Under the pieces are notes generated by a model. That model saw only the letters and a program-made list of their open reading frames with translations. It did not search any database and was not told the DNA's origin. Shown piece by piece: positions 37,001-46,872 of a stretch of DNA of 64,000 bases. Source of the DNA: Gaiellasilicea sp963765705 (lineage in GTDB: Bacteria; Actinomycetota; Thermoleophilia; Gaiellales; Gaiellaceae); NCBI GenBank assembly GCA_963765705.1, contig CAVXXJ010000013.1, forward strand, positions 673,865-737,864. Direction: 5' to 3'. Each line of letters starts with the position of its first letter. Position 1 is the stretch's first letter. Both the position numbers and the translations under genes were made by a program.

Positions 37001-37988
37001 TCAGCACCGGCGCGCCGACCGGCACGCGCGGATACAGGTCGATCACGTCGGGCACGGTCATGCGGATGCAGCCGTGCGAGGCGGCGGTGCCGATCGAGCC
37101 AGGCTCGCCGGTCCCGTGGATGCCGACGCCGTTGACGATGCCCATCCAGCGCGCCTTGAGCGGGTTCTCGGCCGAGCCGCCGGCCACCGTCTCGTTGCGG
37201 TAGGCGCCCGCCCACGGGCTGTTGGGCGCCGTCCAGGCGGGGTTGACGGCCTTGTTGGAGATGCTGAACAGGCCGGTCGGGGTCGGGTAGGCCGACTGGC
37301 CGACCGCGACGCCGTAGGACTTGGAGAACTTCAGCCGCTTGAACAGCCGCAGGCGGAAGCTCGAGCGGTCGATGGTGATCACGGTGCCGTAGCGGCTCTT
37401 GAGGTCCTTGGGCTGCACCTTGGCCTTGACCACCGCGCGCTTGGCGCGCAGCTCGCGGGCGGACCGCGGGTCCGAGAGCGACCGCACGAGCGCGGTGGCG
37501 AGGGCCTTCTCGTTCATCTCGCGCCCGCTCTTGGCCTTGCGGCTGAAGATGTGGCGCAGCGTGATCCGGACCGTCGCGTCCCGGGGGTTGACGCGCGCGC
37601 GGCGGTCCACGCGCTCGACGAAGGCGGCGAGCTTCTTCTTGTCGAAGCTCGTCCACGGCAGCACGTCGACGGGCTGCGGCGCCGCGGTGTTGTTGCCGGC
37701 GATGTAGGCGCGGCGCGCCGACTTCTTGGCGTCGAACCTGAAGCCCACGCGCTTGGTCTTGAGGCTGTAGCCGCGCCCGCCCACGCGCACGGACACGTTG
37801 CGCGTCACCAGCTGGTGGCGGAACGCCCGGTCGACCGTTCCGGCGGCCTGCGAGAGGGTCTGGTTGGAGACGTCGACGCCGGCGACGGTGACCCCGGCCC
37901 GGATGAGGGGCTCCGGTTGCTGGGCCTGCGCCGCGGGGGCGACCAGACCGATGGCGAGGGTGAAAGTGGCGATCAGGGCGCGGCGCAT
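36993..37988 (-). CDS. L,D-transpeptidase (YkuD domain) with putative PG-binding region
   Basis: An intact 331-residue protein from ATG 37988 with a signal peptide (LIATFTLAIGLVAPAAQA). A middle domain (about 30-200) resembles the YoaR/peptidoglycan-binding-like repeats preceding many transpeptidase domains. The YkuD catalytic motif is GIHGTGEPGSIGTAASHGCIRM, with His and the Cys nucleophile. These enzymes form 3-3 crosslinks in peptidoglycan. The C-terminus overlaps the FTR1 gene end on the opposite strand by eight bases. Confidence 0.87.
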   Translation of the reverse strand: MRRALIATFTLAIGLVAPAAQAQQPEPLIRAGVTVAGVDVSNQTLSQAAGTVDRAFRHQLVTRNVSVRVGGRGYSLKTKRVGFRFDAKKSARRAYIAGNNTAAPQPVDVLPWTSFDKKKLAAFVERVDRRARVNPRDATVRITLRHIFSRKAKSGREMNEKALATALVRSLSDPRSARELRAKRAVVKAKVQPKDLKSRYGTVITIDRSSFRLRLFKRLKFSKSYGVAVGQSAYPTPTGLFSISNKAVNPAWTAPNSPWAGAYRNETVAGGSAENPLKARWMGIVNGVGIHGTGEPGSIGTAASHGCIRMTVPDVIDLYPRVPVGAPVLIR

Positions 37989-38015
37989 GGCCGGAGAGGG
38001 TAGCCGCGGATCCCG

Positions 38016-39116
38016 TCAATTCCTGGCAGAACGCTTGCGCCGACGCGGAGCGGGCGCGTCGAGCATCGAGTCGATCAGCTCCCAGGTCGTCCCGCGCGCG
38101 GCGCGGCCGGTGAGCACGCCGAGGTGCCCGCCGGGCGCGGTCTCCATCCGCAGCGAGCGCGCGTTGGGCACGAGCTCGCCGAGGTGATGGCACGCCGCCA
38201 CCGGCGCGATCCCGTCGCCGCGGCCCGCCACCGCGAGCAGCGGGACGCGGGCGTCGGCGAGGTCGATGGTGCGCCCGGTCAGCGCGAGCCGCCCATGGGC
38301 GAGGTCGTTGGTGCGGAAGAAGCGGTGGTACAGCTGGCCGAACGTGCGCCCCGGGTAGGCGTGCATGCCGGCCATGAACGCGTCGACGGCCTCGATCTGG
38401 GCGAGCAGGTCGCGGTCGTCGAGGTTGGAGGCGATCGTCCACGGCTTCATCAGGTACTTGTCGATCCCGGCCATCTGGTAGCCGCCGCGCACCAGCGGCG
38501 CGGGGGCGCCGCCGAGGGCGCGGTAGAGCTGGGTGATCCCGCGCCCGCGGGTGACGGCGGCGATCGGGCGCAGCGGCGCGATCATCGGCACGCGCGAGAA
38601 GTCCCACGGGCTGGCCACGAGCGTGATCGAGTCGATCGGCAGGCCGCGGTCGTCGGCGTGGGCGAGCAGCGCCATGATCCCGCCCAGGCACCAGGCGACG
38701 ATCCGCACCGGGCGATCGCCGGCGTCCTCGGAGGCGGCGCGCACGGCGCCCGGGATCACGTCCTCGATCCAGTGCTCGAGGCCGAGCGCGCGATCGGCGA
38801 ACTCGATCTCGCCGTAGTCGAGCAGGTAGGCGTCGCGCCCGGACTGCAGCAGGTGCTCGGCCAGCGAGCACCCGCGCCGCAGGTCGAAGCAGATGGCGGG
38901 CGCCGCCAGCGGCGGCACGAGCAGGACGGGCGGCGCGCCGCGGCGCGCGCGGCTGCGCTGCTCGACCGGCAGGTAGCGGTAGAGGTTGCGCTGCGGCCCG
39001 TGGTCGATCAGCGCCGCGGGCATCCGGCGCAGGTCGGCGAGCCGGCCGCGCTTCGCCGCGTCGTAGACGGTCGCGGCCGCGGCGGCCACCCGGCCGGGGC
39101 CGGGGATGCCGAGCAT
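38016..39116 (-). CDS. PhaC-like alpha/beta hydrolase
   Basis: 366 residues from ATG 39116, whose A overlaps the stop of the MFS gene. It resembles poly(3-hydroxyalkanoate) synthase: VLLVPPLAAPAICFDLRRGCSLAEHLLQSGRDAYLLDYGE, nucleophile elbow AWCLGGIMAL (Cys in the lipase-like box), DKYLMKPW, acid in AGRGDGIAP, and histidine in APGGHLGVLTG. The cysteine is kept as in PHA synthases. No phaA/B/E genes are nearby, so a PHA synthase-like role is possible but unproven. The frame is intact. Confidence 0.8.
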   Translation of the reverse strand: MLGIPGPGRVAAAAATVYDAAKRGRLADLRRMPAALIDHGPQRNLYRYLPVEQRSRARRGAPPVLLVPPLAAPAICFDLRRGCSLAEHLLQSGRDAYLLDYGEIEFADRALGLEHWIEDVIPGAVRAASEDAGDRPVRIVAWCLGGIMALLAHADDRGLPIDSITLVASPWDFSRVPMIAPLRPIAAVTRGRGITQLYRALGGAPAPLVRGGYQMAGIDKYLMKPWTIASNLDDRDLLAQIEAVDAFMAGMHAYPGRTFGQLYHRFFRTNDLAHGRLALTGRTIDLADARVPLLAVAGRGDGIAPVAACHHLGELVPNARSLRMETAPGGHLGVLTGRAARGTTWELIDSMLDAPAPRRRKRSARN

Positions 39117-40645
39117 CAGCCGCTCGCGGAGGCCGCCCGGGCGCCGACCGCGGGGCTGGGTGCGGCCAGCTCCGCGGGGCGGATCAGGACCGCGCAGAGC
39201 GCCGCGCCGGCGAAGCGCGAGGATCCCCGCCAGCAGGAGAAGGTGGTTGAGGCCGGCCACGAACGCCTGCTCGGCGACGCGGCGCGAGCTTGGGGTCGCC
39301 GCTGCGCCGGGCGCCGCCGAACGCGATGAAGTCGGCGAGCTCCCCGCCGCGGTTCGCCGCCCCGCGCAGCCCGGTCGCCGCCGCGTCGCGGACGAACTCG
39401 TCGCGCACGACGTGCTGGAAGACCGCGCCCCACGCCGCGATGCCGGTCGCGATGCCGACCTGGCGGAACGTCGAGTTGATGCCCGACGCCATCCCCGCGC
39501 GGCGCGGCTCGACGACGCCGATCGCCGCCGTCGCGAGCGCCGGGTTGACGATGCCGATGCCGCCGCCGGCGATCAGGAAGCCGGCCAGCAGCGCGGTCCA
39601 GTCGTCGCCCGGCCTCGAGGCCGCCCATCAGCAGCAGGCCGGCGCCGACGAGCGCGAGGCCGCCGGCGATGAACCAGCGCACGCCGAGCCGGTCGGCGAG
39701 CTTGCCGGAGATCGGCGCCGCGACGAACGACACGAGCGTGACGGGCATGAAGCGCAGGCCCGACTCCAGCGCCGAGTAGCCGAGGATGTTCTGCACGTAG
39801 AGCGTGAGGTACAGGAACATCGCGAACATCGACGCCGACAGCACGAACGCGGCCAGCGAGGCGCCGACGAACGTCGGCCGCCGGAACAGCGCGAGGTCGA
39901 GCATCGGCTCGCGGCCGCGGCGCTCGATCACCACGAACGCGACGAGCAGGGCGGCGGCGCCGGCCAGCGCGGCCATGATGCTGCCGTCCCAGTCCTCGGC
40001 GTTGCCGCGGATCAGCCCGAAGATGAGCAGGAACAGCGCGCCCGAGAACGTCACGGTGCCCCAGATGTCGAGCCGCCCGCCGGTCGGGTCCTTGGACTCC
40101 TCGACGCGCGTCAGCGTGAGCGCGAGGGCGAACGCGCCGATCGGAACGTTGACGAAGAAGATCGCCTCCCAGCCGATCCACTCGGTGAGCACGCCGCCGA
40201 TCAGCGGGCCGACCGCCACGGCGGCGCCGGTGGTGGCGCCCCACAGGCCGAGCGCGGTCCCGCGGTCGCGGCCCTGGTAGGTGGAGGCGAGCAGCGCGAG
40301 CGAGGTCGCGAACATGAACGCTCCGCCGATGCCCTGCAGCGCCCGCGCGAGGTTCAGCGTGGTGGGGCTGGTGGCCAGCCCGCACAGCACGGAGGCGACG
40401 GTGAAGATGATCAGGCCGATCACGAACACGCGGCGGCGGCCGATCTGGTCGGCGACCGAGCCGCCGGTCAGCAGCAGCGCGGCGAGCGTCAGCGCGTACG
40501 CGTCGATCACCCACTGGAGGTCGGCGAAGTCGGCGCCCAGGTCGCGCTCGATCGCCGGCAGCGCGACGTTCACGATCGTGATGTCGAGCAGGAGCATGAA
40601 CGTGGCCGTGCAGACGGCGATGAGGGTCCACCACTTGCGATCCAT
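39116..40645 (-). CDS. MFS drug exporter, DHA2 (EmrB/QacA) family
   Basis: About 508 residues from ATG 40645. Fourteen-helix DHA2 features are MLLLDITIVNVALPAIERDLG (motif D1), GGSVADQIGRRRVFVIGL (motif A), ARALQGIGGAFMFATSLALL and WGATTGAAVAVGPLIGGVLTEWIGWEAIFFVNVPIG (motif C). Slips near 39612 and 39285 garble the last third. It probably exports toxic compounds with the proton gradient. It diverges from the EcsC gene across 41 bases and is coupled to the downstream PhaC-like gene by a TGATG overlap. Confidence 0.85.
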   Translation of the reverse strand: MDRKWWTLIAVCTATFMLLLDITIVNVALPAIERDLGADFADLQWVIDAYALTLAALLLTGGSVADQIGRRRVFVIGLIIFTVASVLCGLATSPTTLNLARALQGIGGAFMFATSLALLASTYQGRDRGTALGLWGATTGAAVAVGPLIGGVLTEWIGWEAIFFVNVPIGAFALALTLTRVEESKDPTGGRLDIWGTVTFSGALFLLIFGLIRGNAEDWDGSIMAALAGAAALLVAFVVIERRGREPMLDLALFRRPTFVGASLAAFVLSASMFAMFLYLTLYVQNILGYSALESGLRFMPVTLVSFVAAPISGKLADRLGVRWFIAGGLALVGAGLLLMGGLEAGRRLDRAAGRLPDRRRRHRHRQPGARDGGDRRRRAAPRGDGVGHQLDVPPGRHRDRHRGVGRGLPARRARRVRPRRGGDRAARGGEPRRGARRLHRVRRRPAQRRPQARAASPSRRSWPASTTFSCWRGSSRFAGAALCAVLIRPAELAAPSPAVGARAASASG

Positions 40646-40686
40646 GATCGAGACAGTACGGATCCCGGGATGGCTAGATTCACGGC

Positions 40687-41322
40687 GTGACCGAGACCAC
40701 CGAGCCGCGACCCGACGTCCCCGACCGCCTCTGGGAGCGCATCCGCGCCGACCCGGTGCGCGCTCCCGAGCACATCGCGCTCGCCGCCGCCGCCCAGCAC
40801 GCGCCGGCGGCGGCCGCATGGGCGGCGGAGAAGCGCGACCGCTACGCCCACGACGGCCACGAGCTCGCCAGGATGGCCAAGCGCCGGCACGCGACGATGG
40901 CGCGCTTCGAGGGCGCCGCGACGGGCATCGGGGGCATCTTCACGGTCATCCCCGACCTGGTCGGGCTGGCCTGGATCCAGACCCACCTGGTGTTCTTCGT
41001 GGCCGCCGCCTACGGCTACGACCCGCACGACCCGATGCGGCCCGCCGAGCTGCTCGTGCTGATGGGGCTCTACGAGAACCCCCAGAAGGCGCGCGCGGCG
41101 CTCGACGGGATAGGCACGACGATGGCGGAGGCGTACGTCGGCTCGCGGATCGCGCGCGAGGAGGCGCTCGTCACGCGGCTGACCAAGATGGTCGGCAAGC
41201 GCACGCTGCGGCGCTTCGCCGGCCGGCTGATCCCCGGGATCGCGATGGCGTTCAACGCGGTCGCCAACGAGCGCGACACGCGCGCCCTCGCCGACCGGGC
41301 GATCAAGTTCTACGGCGGCTGA
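40687..41322 (+). CDS. EcsC-family protein
   Basis: An intact 211-residue protein from GTG 40687. The family pattern is visible: a central hydrophobic FEGAATGIGGIFTVIPDLVGLAWIQTHLVFFVAAAYGYDP, then PAELLVLMGLYENPQKA and RFAGRLIPGIAMAFNAVANERDTRALADRAIKFYG. EcsC proteins accompany ABC exporters in Bacillus but their biochemical role is unknown. It shares a short divergent promoter region with the MFS gene. Confidence 0.8.
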   Translation: MTETTEPRPDVPDRLWERIRADPVRAPEHIALAAAAQHAPAAAAWAAEKRDRYAHDGHELARMAKRRHATMARFEGAATGIGGIFTVIPDLVGLAWIQTHLVFFVAAAYGYDPHDPMRPAELLVLMGLYENPQKARAALDGIGTTMAEAYVGSRIAREEALVTRLTKMVGKRTLRRFAGRLIPGIAMAFNAVANERDTRALADRAIKFYGG

Positions 41323-41356
41323 CCTTTCGTCCGGGGGCGTCTCTAGCGTTCTCCGC

Positions 41357-42307
41357 ATGCTGGTGCGAGAGCTCGTAGACGGACAGGAGATCGACCAGGT
41401 CCTTCTCGTGCGCGACCGGCCGCGCCGCGTGACGCGGGACGGCGCCGAGCAGGTCGAGCTCTCGCTCGGCGATCGCACCGGCACCGTGACCGCCACGATG
41501 CGCGACGGGGCGGCCGCCGCCTGCTGCGATCCCGGGCGCGCCGTGCGCGTCTCCGGCCGCTTCGAGCACGCGTCGCGTGGGCAGGGCCGGATCGAGGTGC
41601 GCGCGCTTCAGCCCGCCGCCGACGGCGAGTACGTGCTCGACGACCTGCTGGACGGCCCGCCGCGCGCGCTGCCCGGGATGGAGTCCGACCTGCGCGAGCT
41701 GCTCGGGACGATCCAGAACCCGCACCTGCGCGCGCTGCTGGACGGCGTGTTCGGCCCCACCGCGCCGACGTGGCGTCAGTTCCGCGACGCCCCCGCCGCC
41801 AAGCGCTACCACCAGGCCTACCGGCACGGGCTGCTCGAGCACTCGCTCAGCGTCGCCCAGGCGGTCAGCGCCATCTCGGCCACCTTCCCGGGGATCGACC
41901 GCGACGTCGCCGTCACCGGCGCGCTGCTGCACGACATCGGCAAGCTCGAGGCCTACACGTCCGACCCGCTGGCGATCGACATGACCGACCTCGGCCGGCT
42001 GCAGGGCGAGATCCCGCTCGGCTACTACCGGATCCGCCGCCTGATCGAGGACCTGCCCGGCTTCCCCGACCAGCTGTCGGCCGCGGTCCTGCACATCATC
42101 CTCAGCCACCACGGGACGCTCGAGCACGGCTCGCCCGTCGTGCCGTGCACGCGCGAGGCCACGCTCGTGCACATGATCGACAACCTGGGCGGGCGCCTCG
42201 GCTCGTTCGACCGGCTGGAGAAGGCGCTCCCGGACGGCAGCCGCTGGTCGCCGTTCGACCGCGTGCTCGCCGGCTCGGCCTGGTTCGGCGAGCCCCGGGC
42301 CGCCTAA
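41357..42307 (+). CDS. YhaM-like 3'-5' exoribonuclease (OB fold plus HD domain)
   Basis: An intact 316-residue protein from ATG 41357. Residues about 1-90 form an OB-fold nucleic acid binding domain (LSLGDRTGTVTATMRDGA). The HD phosphohydrolase domain follows with YRHGLLEHSLSVAQAV, VTGALLHDIGKLEAY (HD motif), LHIILSHHGTLEHGSPV and VHMIDNLGG. This order is that of YhaM/CBF1 nucleases, which degrade RNA or ssDNA 3'-5' with Mn2+. Confidence 0.85.
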   Translation: MLVRELVDGQEIDQVLLVRDRPRRVTRDGAEQVELSLGDRTGTVTATMRDGAAAACCDPGRAVRVSGRFEHASRGQGRIEVRALQPAADGEYVLDDLLDGPPRALPGMESDLRELLGTIQNPHLRALLDGVFGPTAPTWRQFRDAPAAKRYHQAYRHGLLEHSLSVAQAVSAISATFPGIDRDVAVTGALLHDIGKLEAYTSDPLAIDMTDLGRLQGEIPLGYYRIRRLIEDLPGFPDQLSAAVLHIILSHHGTLEHGSPVVPCTREATLVHMIDNLGGRLGSFDRLEKALPDGSRWSPFDRVLAGSAWFGEPRAA

Positions 42308-42309
42308 GC

Positions 42310-42519
42310 CTAAGCGCCGGGCTGCTCGTCCTCTTCGAGCAGCGCGTCGACGAGCTCGCCGATCTCGAGCGCGGCGGCGTGGATGCGCCCGGCGTACTCG
42401 CGCCGGTCGCTGTCGGAGATCGAGCGCTCGCCGGCCAGGACCTCGGCGAACCCGGAGACGATCGTCAGCGGCGTGCGCAGGTCGTGGCGGAGCCGGCGCC
42501 GGCGCTCGTCGTCGGCCAT
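42310..42519 (-). CDS. Stand-alone HisKA (DHp) domain mini-protein
   Basis: Only 69 residues from ATG 42519. The whole protein is a histidine kinase H-box helix hairpin: RLRHDLRTPLTIVSGFAEVL with the phospho-acceptor-like His12 followed by ASP in HDLRTP, then YAGRIHAAALEIGELVDALLEE as the second helix. There is no HATPase domain and no other frame downstream supplies one. The start overlaps the stop of the NarL-type regulator (TGATG), so the two are co-translated. It may be a phosphotransfer or dimerisation partner of that regulator. Confidence 0.75.
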   Translation of the reverse strand: MADDERRRRLRHDLRTPLTIVSGFAEVLAGERSISDSDRREYAGRIHAAALEIGELVDALLEEDEQPGA

Positions 42520-43167
42520 CAGCGCCCGCCGCCGTCTCCGCTCGGCGGCTGGATGTAGCCCTCGCGCAGCGCGATCGCGATCGCGTGCACGCGCGTCGAC
42601 GCCTCGAGCTTGGTCATCGCGTTGCGGATGTGGGTCTTGACCGTCTCGCTGGAGAGCACCAGCTTCTCGGCCACCTGCTCGCCGTTGAGGCCCTGGGCGA
42701 GCAGGTCCATGATCTCCCGCTCGCGCTTGGACAGCGCGGGCATCTTGCCGGTCGCGCGCCGCGACAGCAGCGCCGGGCGCAGCCGCGGGTCCACGTACGT
42801 GCCGCCCTCGGCGACCGTGTTCAGCGCCGCGGTCAGCTCGCTCGGCGTGCCCTCCTTGAGCGCGTAGCCGCGGGCGCCGGAGTCGAGCCCGCTGATCAGC
42901 AGCTCGACGTCGTTGGAGCCGGTGTAGAGGACGACGCGGCGCTCGGGGTCGGCGTCGAGCAGCGCCCGCGTGAGGTCGATCCCCGAGTCCTCGCCCAGCC
43001 GGATGTCGATCAGCGCGACGTCGGGTGAGTGGCGCTCGATCAGCTCGCGCCCGGTGTCCGCCGAGCCCGGCCGTGGCGATCACATCCAGGCCCTCGCGGC
43101 TGAGCAGCAATTCGAGGCCCTCGCGGAGGGCCTGGTGGTCTTCAATGAGGACGAGGGAGAGCGACAC
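42519..43167 (-). CDS. NarL/FixJ-family response regulator
   Basis: About 215 residues from GTG/ATG 43167. The receiver starts LSLVLIEDHQALREGLELLL and, after an extra G near 43066, continues SPDVALIDIRLGEDSGIDL (phospho-acceptor Asp), VVLYTGSND and GARGYALKEG (conserved Lys). The C-terminal LuxR-type helix-turn-helix is LSKREREIMDLLAQGLNGEQVAEKLVLSSETVKTHIRNAMTKL. No full sensor kinase lies nearby; a 69-residue HisKA protein is coupled downstream. Confidence 0.87.
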
Positions 43168-43256
43168 GTCGGGGAGCCAACTTCGCGCAAACTGCGCGCC
43201 GCACAGAATAGGGCGAGCTTAGGCGTTTCGCGGGCTCTCTAAGGTTGGAACGACCT

Positions 43257-45313
43257 GTGGCCAAGGACACCGAAAAGCTGATCCGCCAGCTGTCGCTGAT
43301 CTCCTACCTGATGGCGGAGCGTCGGCCGGTGACGGCGACGGAGATCCGGCGCGACGTCGAGGGCTACTCGGACATGACCGAGGACGCGTTCGCGCGCCGC
43401 TTCTACGCCGACCGCGCCGAGCTCGACGCGCTCGGCATCCACCTGCGCGTGGACAAGCCCGCCGACGGCTACTCCGAGCAGGAGAACTACTCGCTCGCCC
43501 CGGAGGCCTTCCACCTGCCGGCGATCGCGTTCTCGGACTCCGAGCGCGCCGCGCTGCAGACCGCGCTGACCCTGCTCGACGGCGAGTTCGCCTACGCCGA
43601 GCCGCTGCGGCTCGCGCTCCAGCAGATCACGTGGGGCCGCCCCAGCCCGCTCGGCTCGGACTCGCGGCAGACGATCGGGCTCGGCATCACCGCCTCGGCG
43701 GGCGGCAGCGACCTCTCCGGGCGCCTGGCCAAGGTCGACACGGCGATCTACCGCCGCAAGCGGATCGAGTTCGAGTACTTCACGATGCAGACCGCCTCGA
43801 CCGCGACTGCGCAAGGTCGACCCGTACCACCTGCTGTTCGAGGGCGGCGAGTGGTACCTGGTCGGCTACTCGCACGAGCGCGACGACGTGCGGGTGTTCC
43901 GGCTCTCCCGGATGCGCGGCAAGGTCGCCTACTCGACCAAGGCCGAGCACGACTTCCAGCGCCCCGCCGACTTCGACCCGCGCGGCTACGCCAACCGGAT
44001 CCCGTGGCAGCTCGGCGACGAGATCGCGACCGGCGAGGTCTGGGTCTCGGAGAAGATCGCCTGGTACGTCGAGCGCCAGTTCGGCGCCTACGGCGAGATG
44101 ACCGAGGACGGCGACGGCCAGCTGTTCCGCACCGGCTACGCGATCTCCCGCCTGCTGGTCTCCTGGGCGCTGCGCTTCGGCGAGGACGCCAGGATCGTCG
44201 GCCCGCCGGAGCTGGTCGAGGAGGCCCGCGAGCGCATCGACGCGATCATCGAGCGCCACCGCGGCGAGCCGTTCACGTCCGTCGCCGCCGGCAGCCCGCC
44301 GCCCGCGCCGGTCCTCGAGACCGAGCCCGGCTCCCGCTCGCGCGGCGCCGAGGCCGGCATCCGCCCCGAGCGCTTCGCCCGCCTGGTCACGCTCGCCTCC
44401 GTGCTGATCGCCGCCGGGCCGCGAAGGCCGCCGCCTGCCGATGAAGGAGGTCTGCGAGCAGCTGCAGATCTCCGAGCAGGAGCTGCGCGAGGACGTGTCG
44501 GTGCTCAACGTCGTCAACTTCGGCGGCGGCGCCTACGTGATCTACGCCGAGGTGCTCCCCAACGGGGAGATCGAGGTCGACCCCGAGCCGTACTCGGACA
44601 CCTTCGACCGCCCGGCCCGGCTGCTGCCGATCGAGGCCAACGCGCTGATCGCGGCGATCGACCTGATCGGCCCGCACCTGGCGCGCGGCGCCCTCGACGG
44701 CGCGCGGGAGAAGATCGTCGCCGCGCTCGGGCACGACCCGGTCGAGGAGGGGCTGCACGTCAGCGCGCCCCTGACGTCCGACCACATCACGCGCACCGTC
44801 GAGCAGGCCGTCCACTCCAGCCGGCGACTGGAGATCGAGTACTGGGCGCCCAACGAGGACGCGTTCACGGAGCGCGTCATCGAGCCCTACGCGCTCTTCA
44901 ACTCGCCCGACGCGTGGTACGTCGCCGCCGTCGACCCGGCCAAGGACGACCTGCGCCACTTCCGGCTGGACCGGATCAAGAACGCGACGCTGCTCGAGGA
45001 CCGCTTCGAGCGCCGCGAGGACCTCGACCCGGTGGCCGACATCGCGGGCTGGCCGCGGACCGGCACGGTCGGCGGCTCGCGCATCGCGCACGTCTGGATC
45101 TCGCCCGAGCAGGCGCGCTGGGCCAGCGAGGAGCGCACCGTGCTGGCCGAGCTGCCCGACGGAGCGGTGATCGTCGAGTGGGCCTACAAGGGCACGGCGT
45201 TCCTGGTCCGCGAGGTGCTCAAGGAGGCCGGCGACGCGGCGGTGCTCGAGCCGGCCGACGCGCGCGGCGCCGTGCTCGCCGCCGCCGAAGGCCTGCTCGC
45301 CCCGAGCACGTGA
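43257..45313 (+). CDS. pafBC: PafBC-type WYL regulator, natural fusion of two modules
   Basis: About 685 residues from GTG 43257 (AKDTEKLIRQLSLISYLMAERRPVTATEI). Module one has the winged helix, IAFSDSERAALQTAL, WYL-like HLLFEGGEWYLVGYSHERDDVRVFRLSRM and WCX region. A proline-rich linker (SPPPAPVLETEPGS) leads to module two: RFARLVTLASVLIAAG, MKEVCEQLQISEQELREDVSVLNVVNFGG, and FNSPDAWYVAAVDPAKDDLRHFRLDRIKNA. Slips near 43805 and 44423 break the frame. In mycobacteria PafB and PafC are separate and activate the LexA-independent DNA damage response; single-chain versions are known in some actinobacteria. Confidence 0.86.
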
Positions 45314-45816
45314 ACCGCCGCGCCGCGATACAGATGACCGACGAGGAGGCGCTCGCCTTCCTCGACGAGCAGCGCACGGTGATCTGCGCGACGAACGGGC
45401 ACGACGGCTTCCCGCACCTGATGCCGCTCTGGTACGTCGTCCGCGACGGCACGCTGTGGGCGTGGACGTACGCGAAGTCCCAGAAGGTGCGCAACCTGGA
45501 GCGCGACCCGCGCGCCTCGCTGCAGGTCGAGACGGGCGAGACCTACGACCAGCTCCGCGGCCTGCTCCTGCGCACCGAGGCGGTGCTGCACCGCGACGCC
45601 TCGACGCTCGAGGGCTTCGTCGCCGAGCTCGCCCCGCGCTACGCGCCGCCGGGCGCCGATCCCGAGGCGCTGCGCGAAGGTTTCGCGAGCCAGATCCCCA
45701 AGCGGGTGGCGATCGAGTTCACCGAGCAGGGCCGCGTGTCGTGGGATCACCGCAAGCTCGGCTCGCACCTACTGACGCTAGGCTGGCGCGCTCTATGGAC
45801 GAGCTCAAAGGCCTGA
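45310..45816 (+). CDS. PPOX-class (pyridoxamine 5'-phosphate oxidase-like) FMN/F420-binding protein
   Basis: About 168 residues from GTG 45310 (in the previous stop) or ATG 45334. The split-barrel fold is visible: EEALAFLDEQRTVICATNGHDGFPHLMPLWYVVRDGTLWAWTYAKSQKVRNLERDPRASLQVE. Such actinobacterial proteins often use F420 or FMN, or bind haem. The C-terminus overlaps the rmlA start by about 20 bases. The specific substrate is unknown. Confidence 0.8.
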   Translation: MNRRAAIQMTDEEALAFLDEQRTVICATNGHDGFPHLMPLWYVVRDGTLWAWTYAKSQKVRNLERDPRASLQVETGETYDQLRGLLLRTEAVLHRDASTLEGFVAELAPRYAPPGADPEALREGFASQIPKRVAIEFTEQGRVSWDHRKLGSHLLTLGWRALWTSSKA

Positions 45817-46872
45817 TCCTGTCGGGCGGGCGCGGCACGCGGCTGCGCCCCATCACGTACACGTCCGCCAAGCAGCTGGTGCCGGTGGCCAACAAGCCCG
45901 TGCTCTTCTACGGGATCGAGGCGATGGCCGCCGCGGGCATCCGCGAGATCGGGATCATCATCGCCCCCGAGACGGGCGACGAGATCCGCGAGGCGGCCGG
46001 CGACGGGTCCCAGTTCGGCGTCGAGATCACCTACGTCGTGCAGGACGAGCCGGCCGGGCTCGCCCACGCCGTGCTGACCGCCGAGCCGTTCCTGGGCGAG
46101 TCCCCGTTCGTGATGTACCTCGGCGACAACCTGCTCCAGGGCGGCATGAGCGAGCTCGTGCGAGGAGTTCCGCGAGCACGCGCCCGACACGCTGATCCTG
46201 TTGACGCCGGTCCCCGACCCGCAGAACTACGGCGTCGCCGAGCTCGACGGCACCGGGTCGGTGACGAGGCTGGTCGAGAAGCCCGCCGAGCCCGCCACCG
46301 ACCTCGCGCTCGTGGGCGTGTACATGTTCACGCCGCTGATCCACGAGGCCGCGCGCGCGATCCAGCCCTCCCCGCGCGGCGAGCTGGAGATCACCGACGC
46401 GATCCAGTGGCTCGTCGACGGCGGGCACAGGGTCGAGTCGCACATCGTGCGCGGCTGGTGGAAGGACACCGGCCGCCTCGACGACATGCTCGAGGCCAAC
46501 CGGCTGATCCTCGAGACCGTCGACCGCCAGGTCGACGGCCAGCTCGTCGACTGCCAGATCGACGGGCGCGTCGTGGTCGAGGCGGGAGCGCTCCTCGAGC
46601 GCTCCACCGTCCGCGGCCCGGCCATCATCGGCGCCGGCGCGGTGGTGCGCGACGCCTACATCGGTCCGTACACGGCCGTCGGGCGCCACTGCACGATCGA
46701 GGGCGCCGAGGTCGAGCACTCGATCCTGCTCGAGGGCTCCTCCGTGCGAGGCCTCGACGGGCGCATGGAGTCCTCCCTGCTCGGCCGCGGCGTCACGATC
46801 TCCCGCGACGACCGCCAGCCCCGCGCCTACCGCTTCATGGTCGGAGACAACTCCGACATCACGATCCTCTAG
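45795..46872 (+). CDS. rmlA: Glucose-1-phosphate thymidylyltransferase, long form
   Basis: About 359 residues from ATG 45795. The nucleotidyltransferase signature is LKGLILSGGRGTRLRPITYTSAKQLVPVANKP, followed by FVMYLGDNLLQGG. After restoring a lost CG near 46161 it continues EEFREHAPDTLILLTPVPDPQNYGVAELDG, VGVYMFTPLI and RGWWKDTGRLDDMLEANRLIL. A left-handed beta-helix C-terminus (STVRGPAIIGAGAVVRDAYIGPYTAVG) marks the long StrD-like class. It makes dTDP-glucose for rhamnose or deoxysugar synthesis; rmlD and rmlB are encoded 4.3 kb downstream. Confidence 0.88.

Noticed and set aside
43888..45816. Apparent fusion of PafBC and the PPOX protein
   Set aside because: The PafBC second module is in another frame and ends at TGA 45311-45313, overlapping the PPOX GTG. 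The long frame is created by the slip near 44423.
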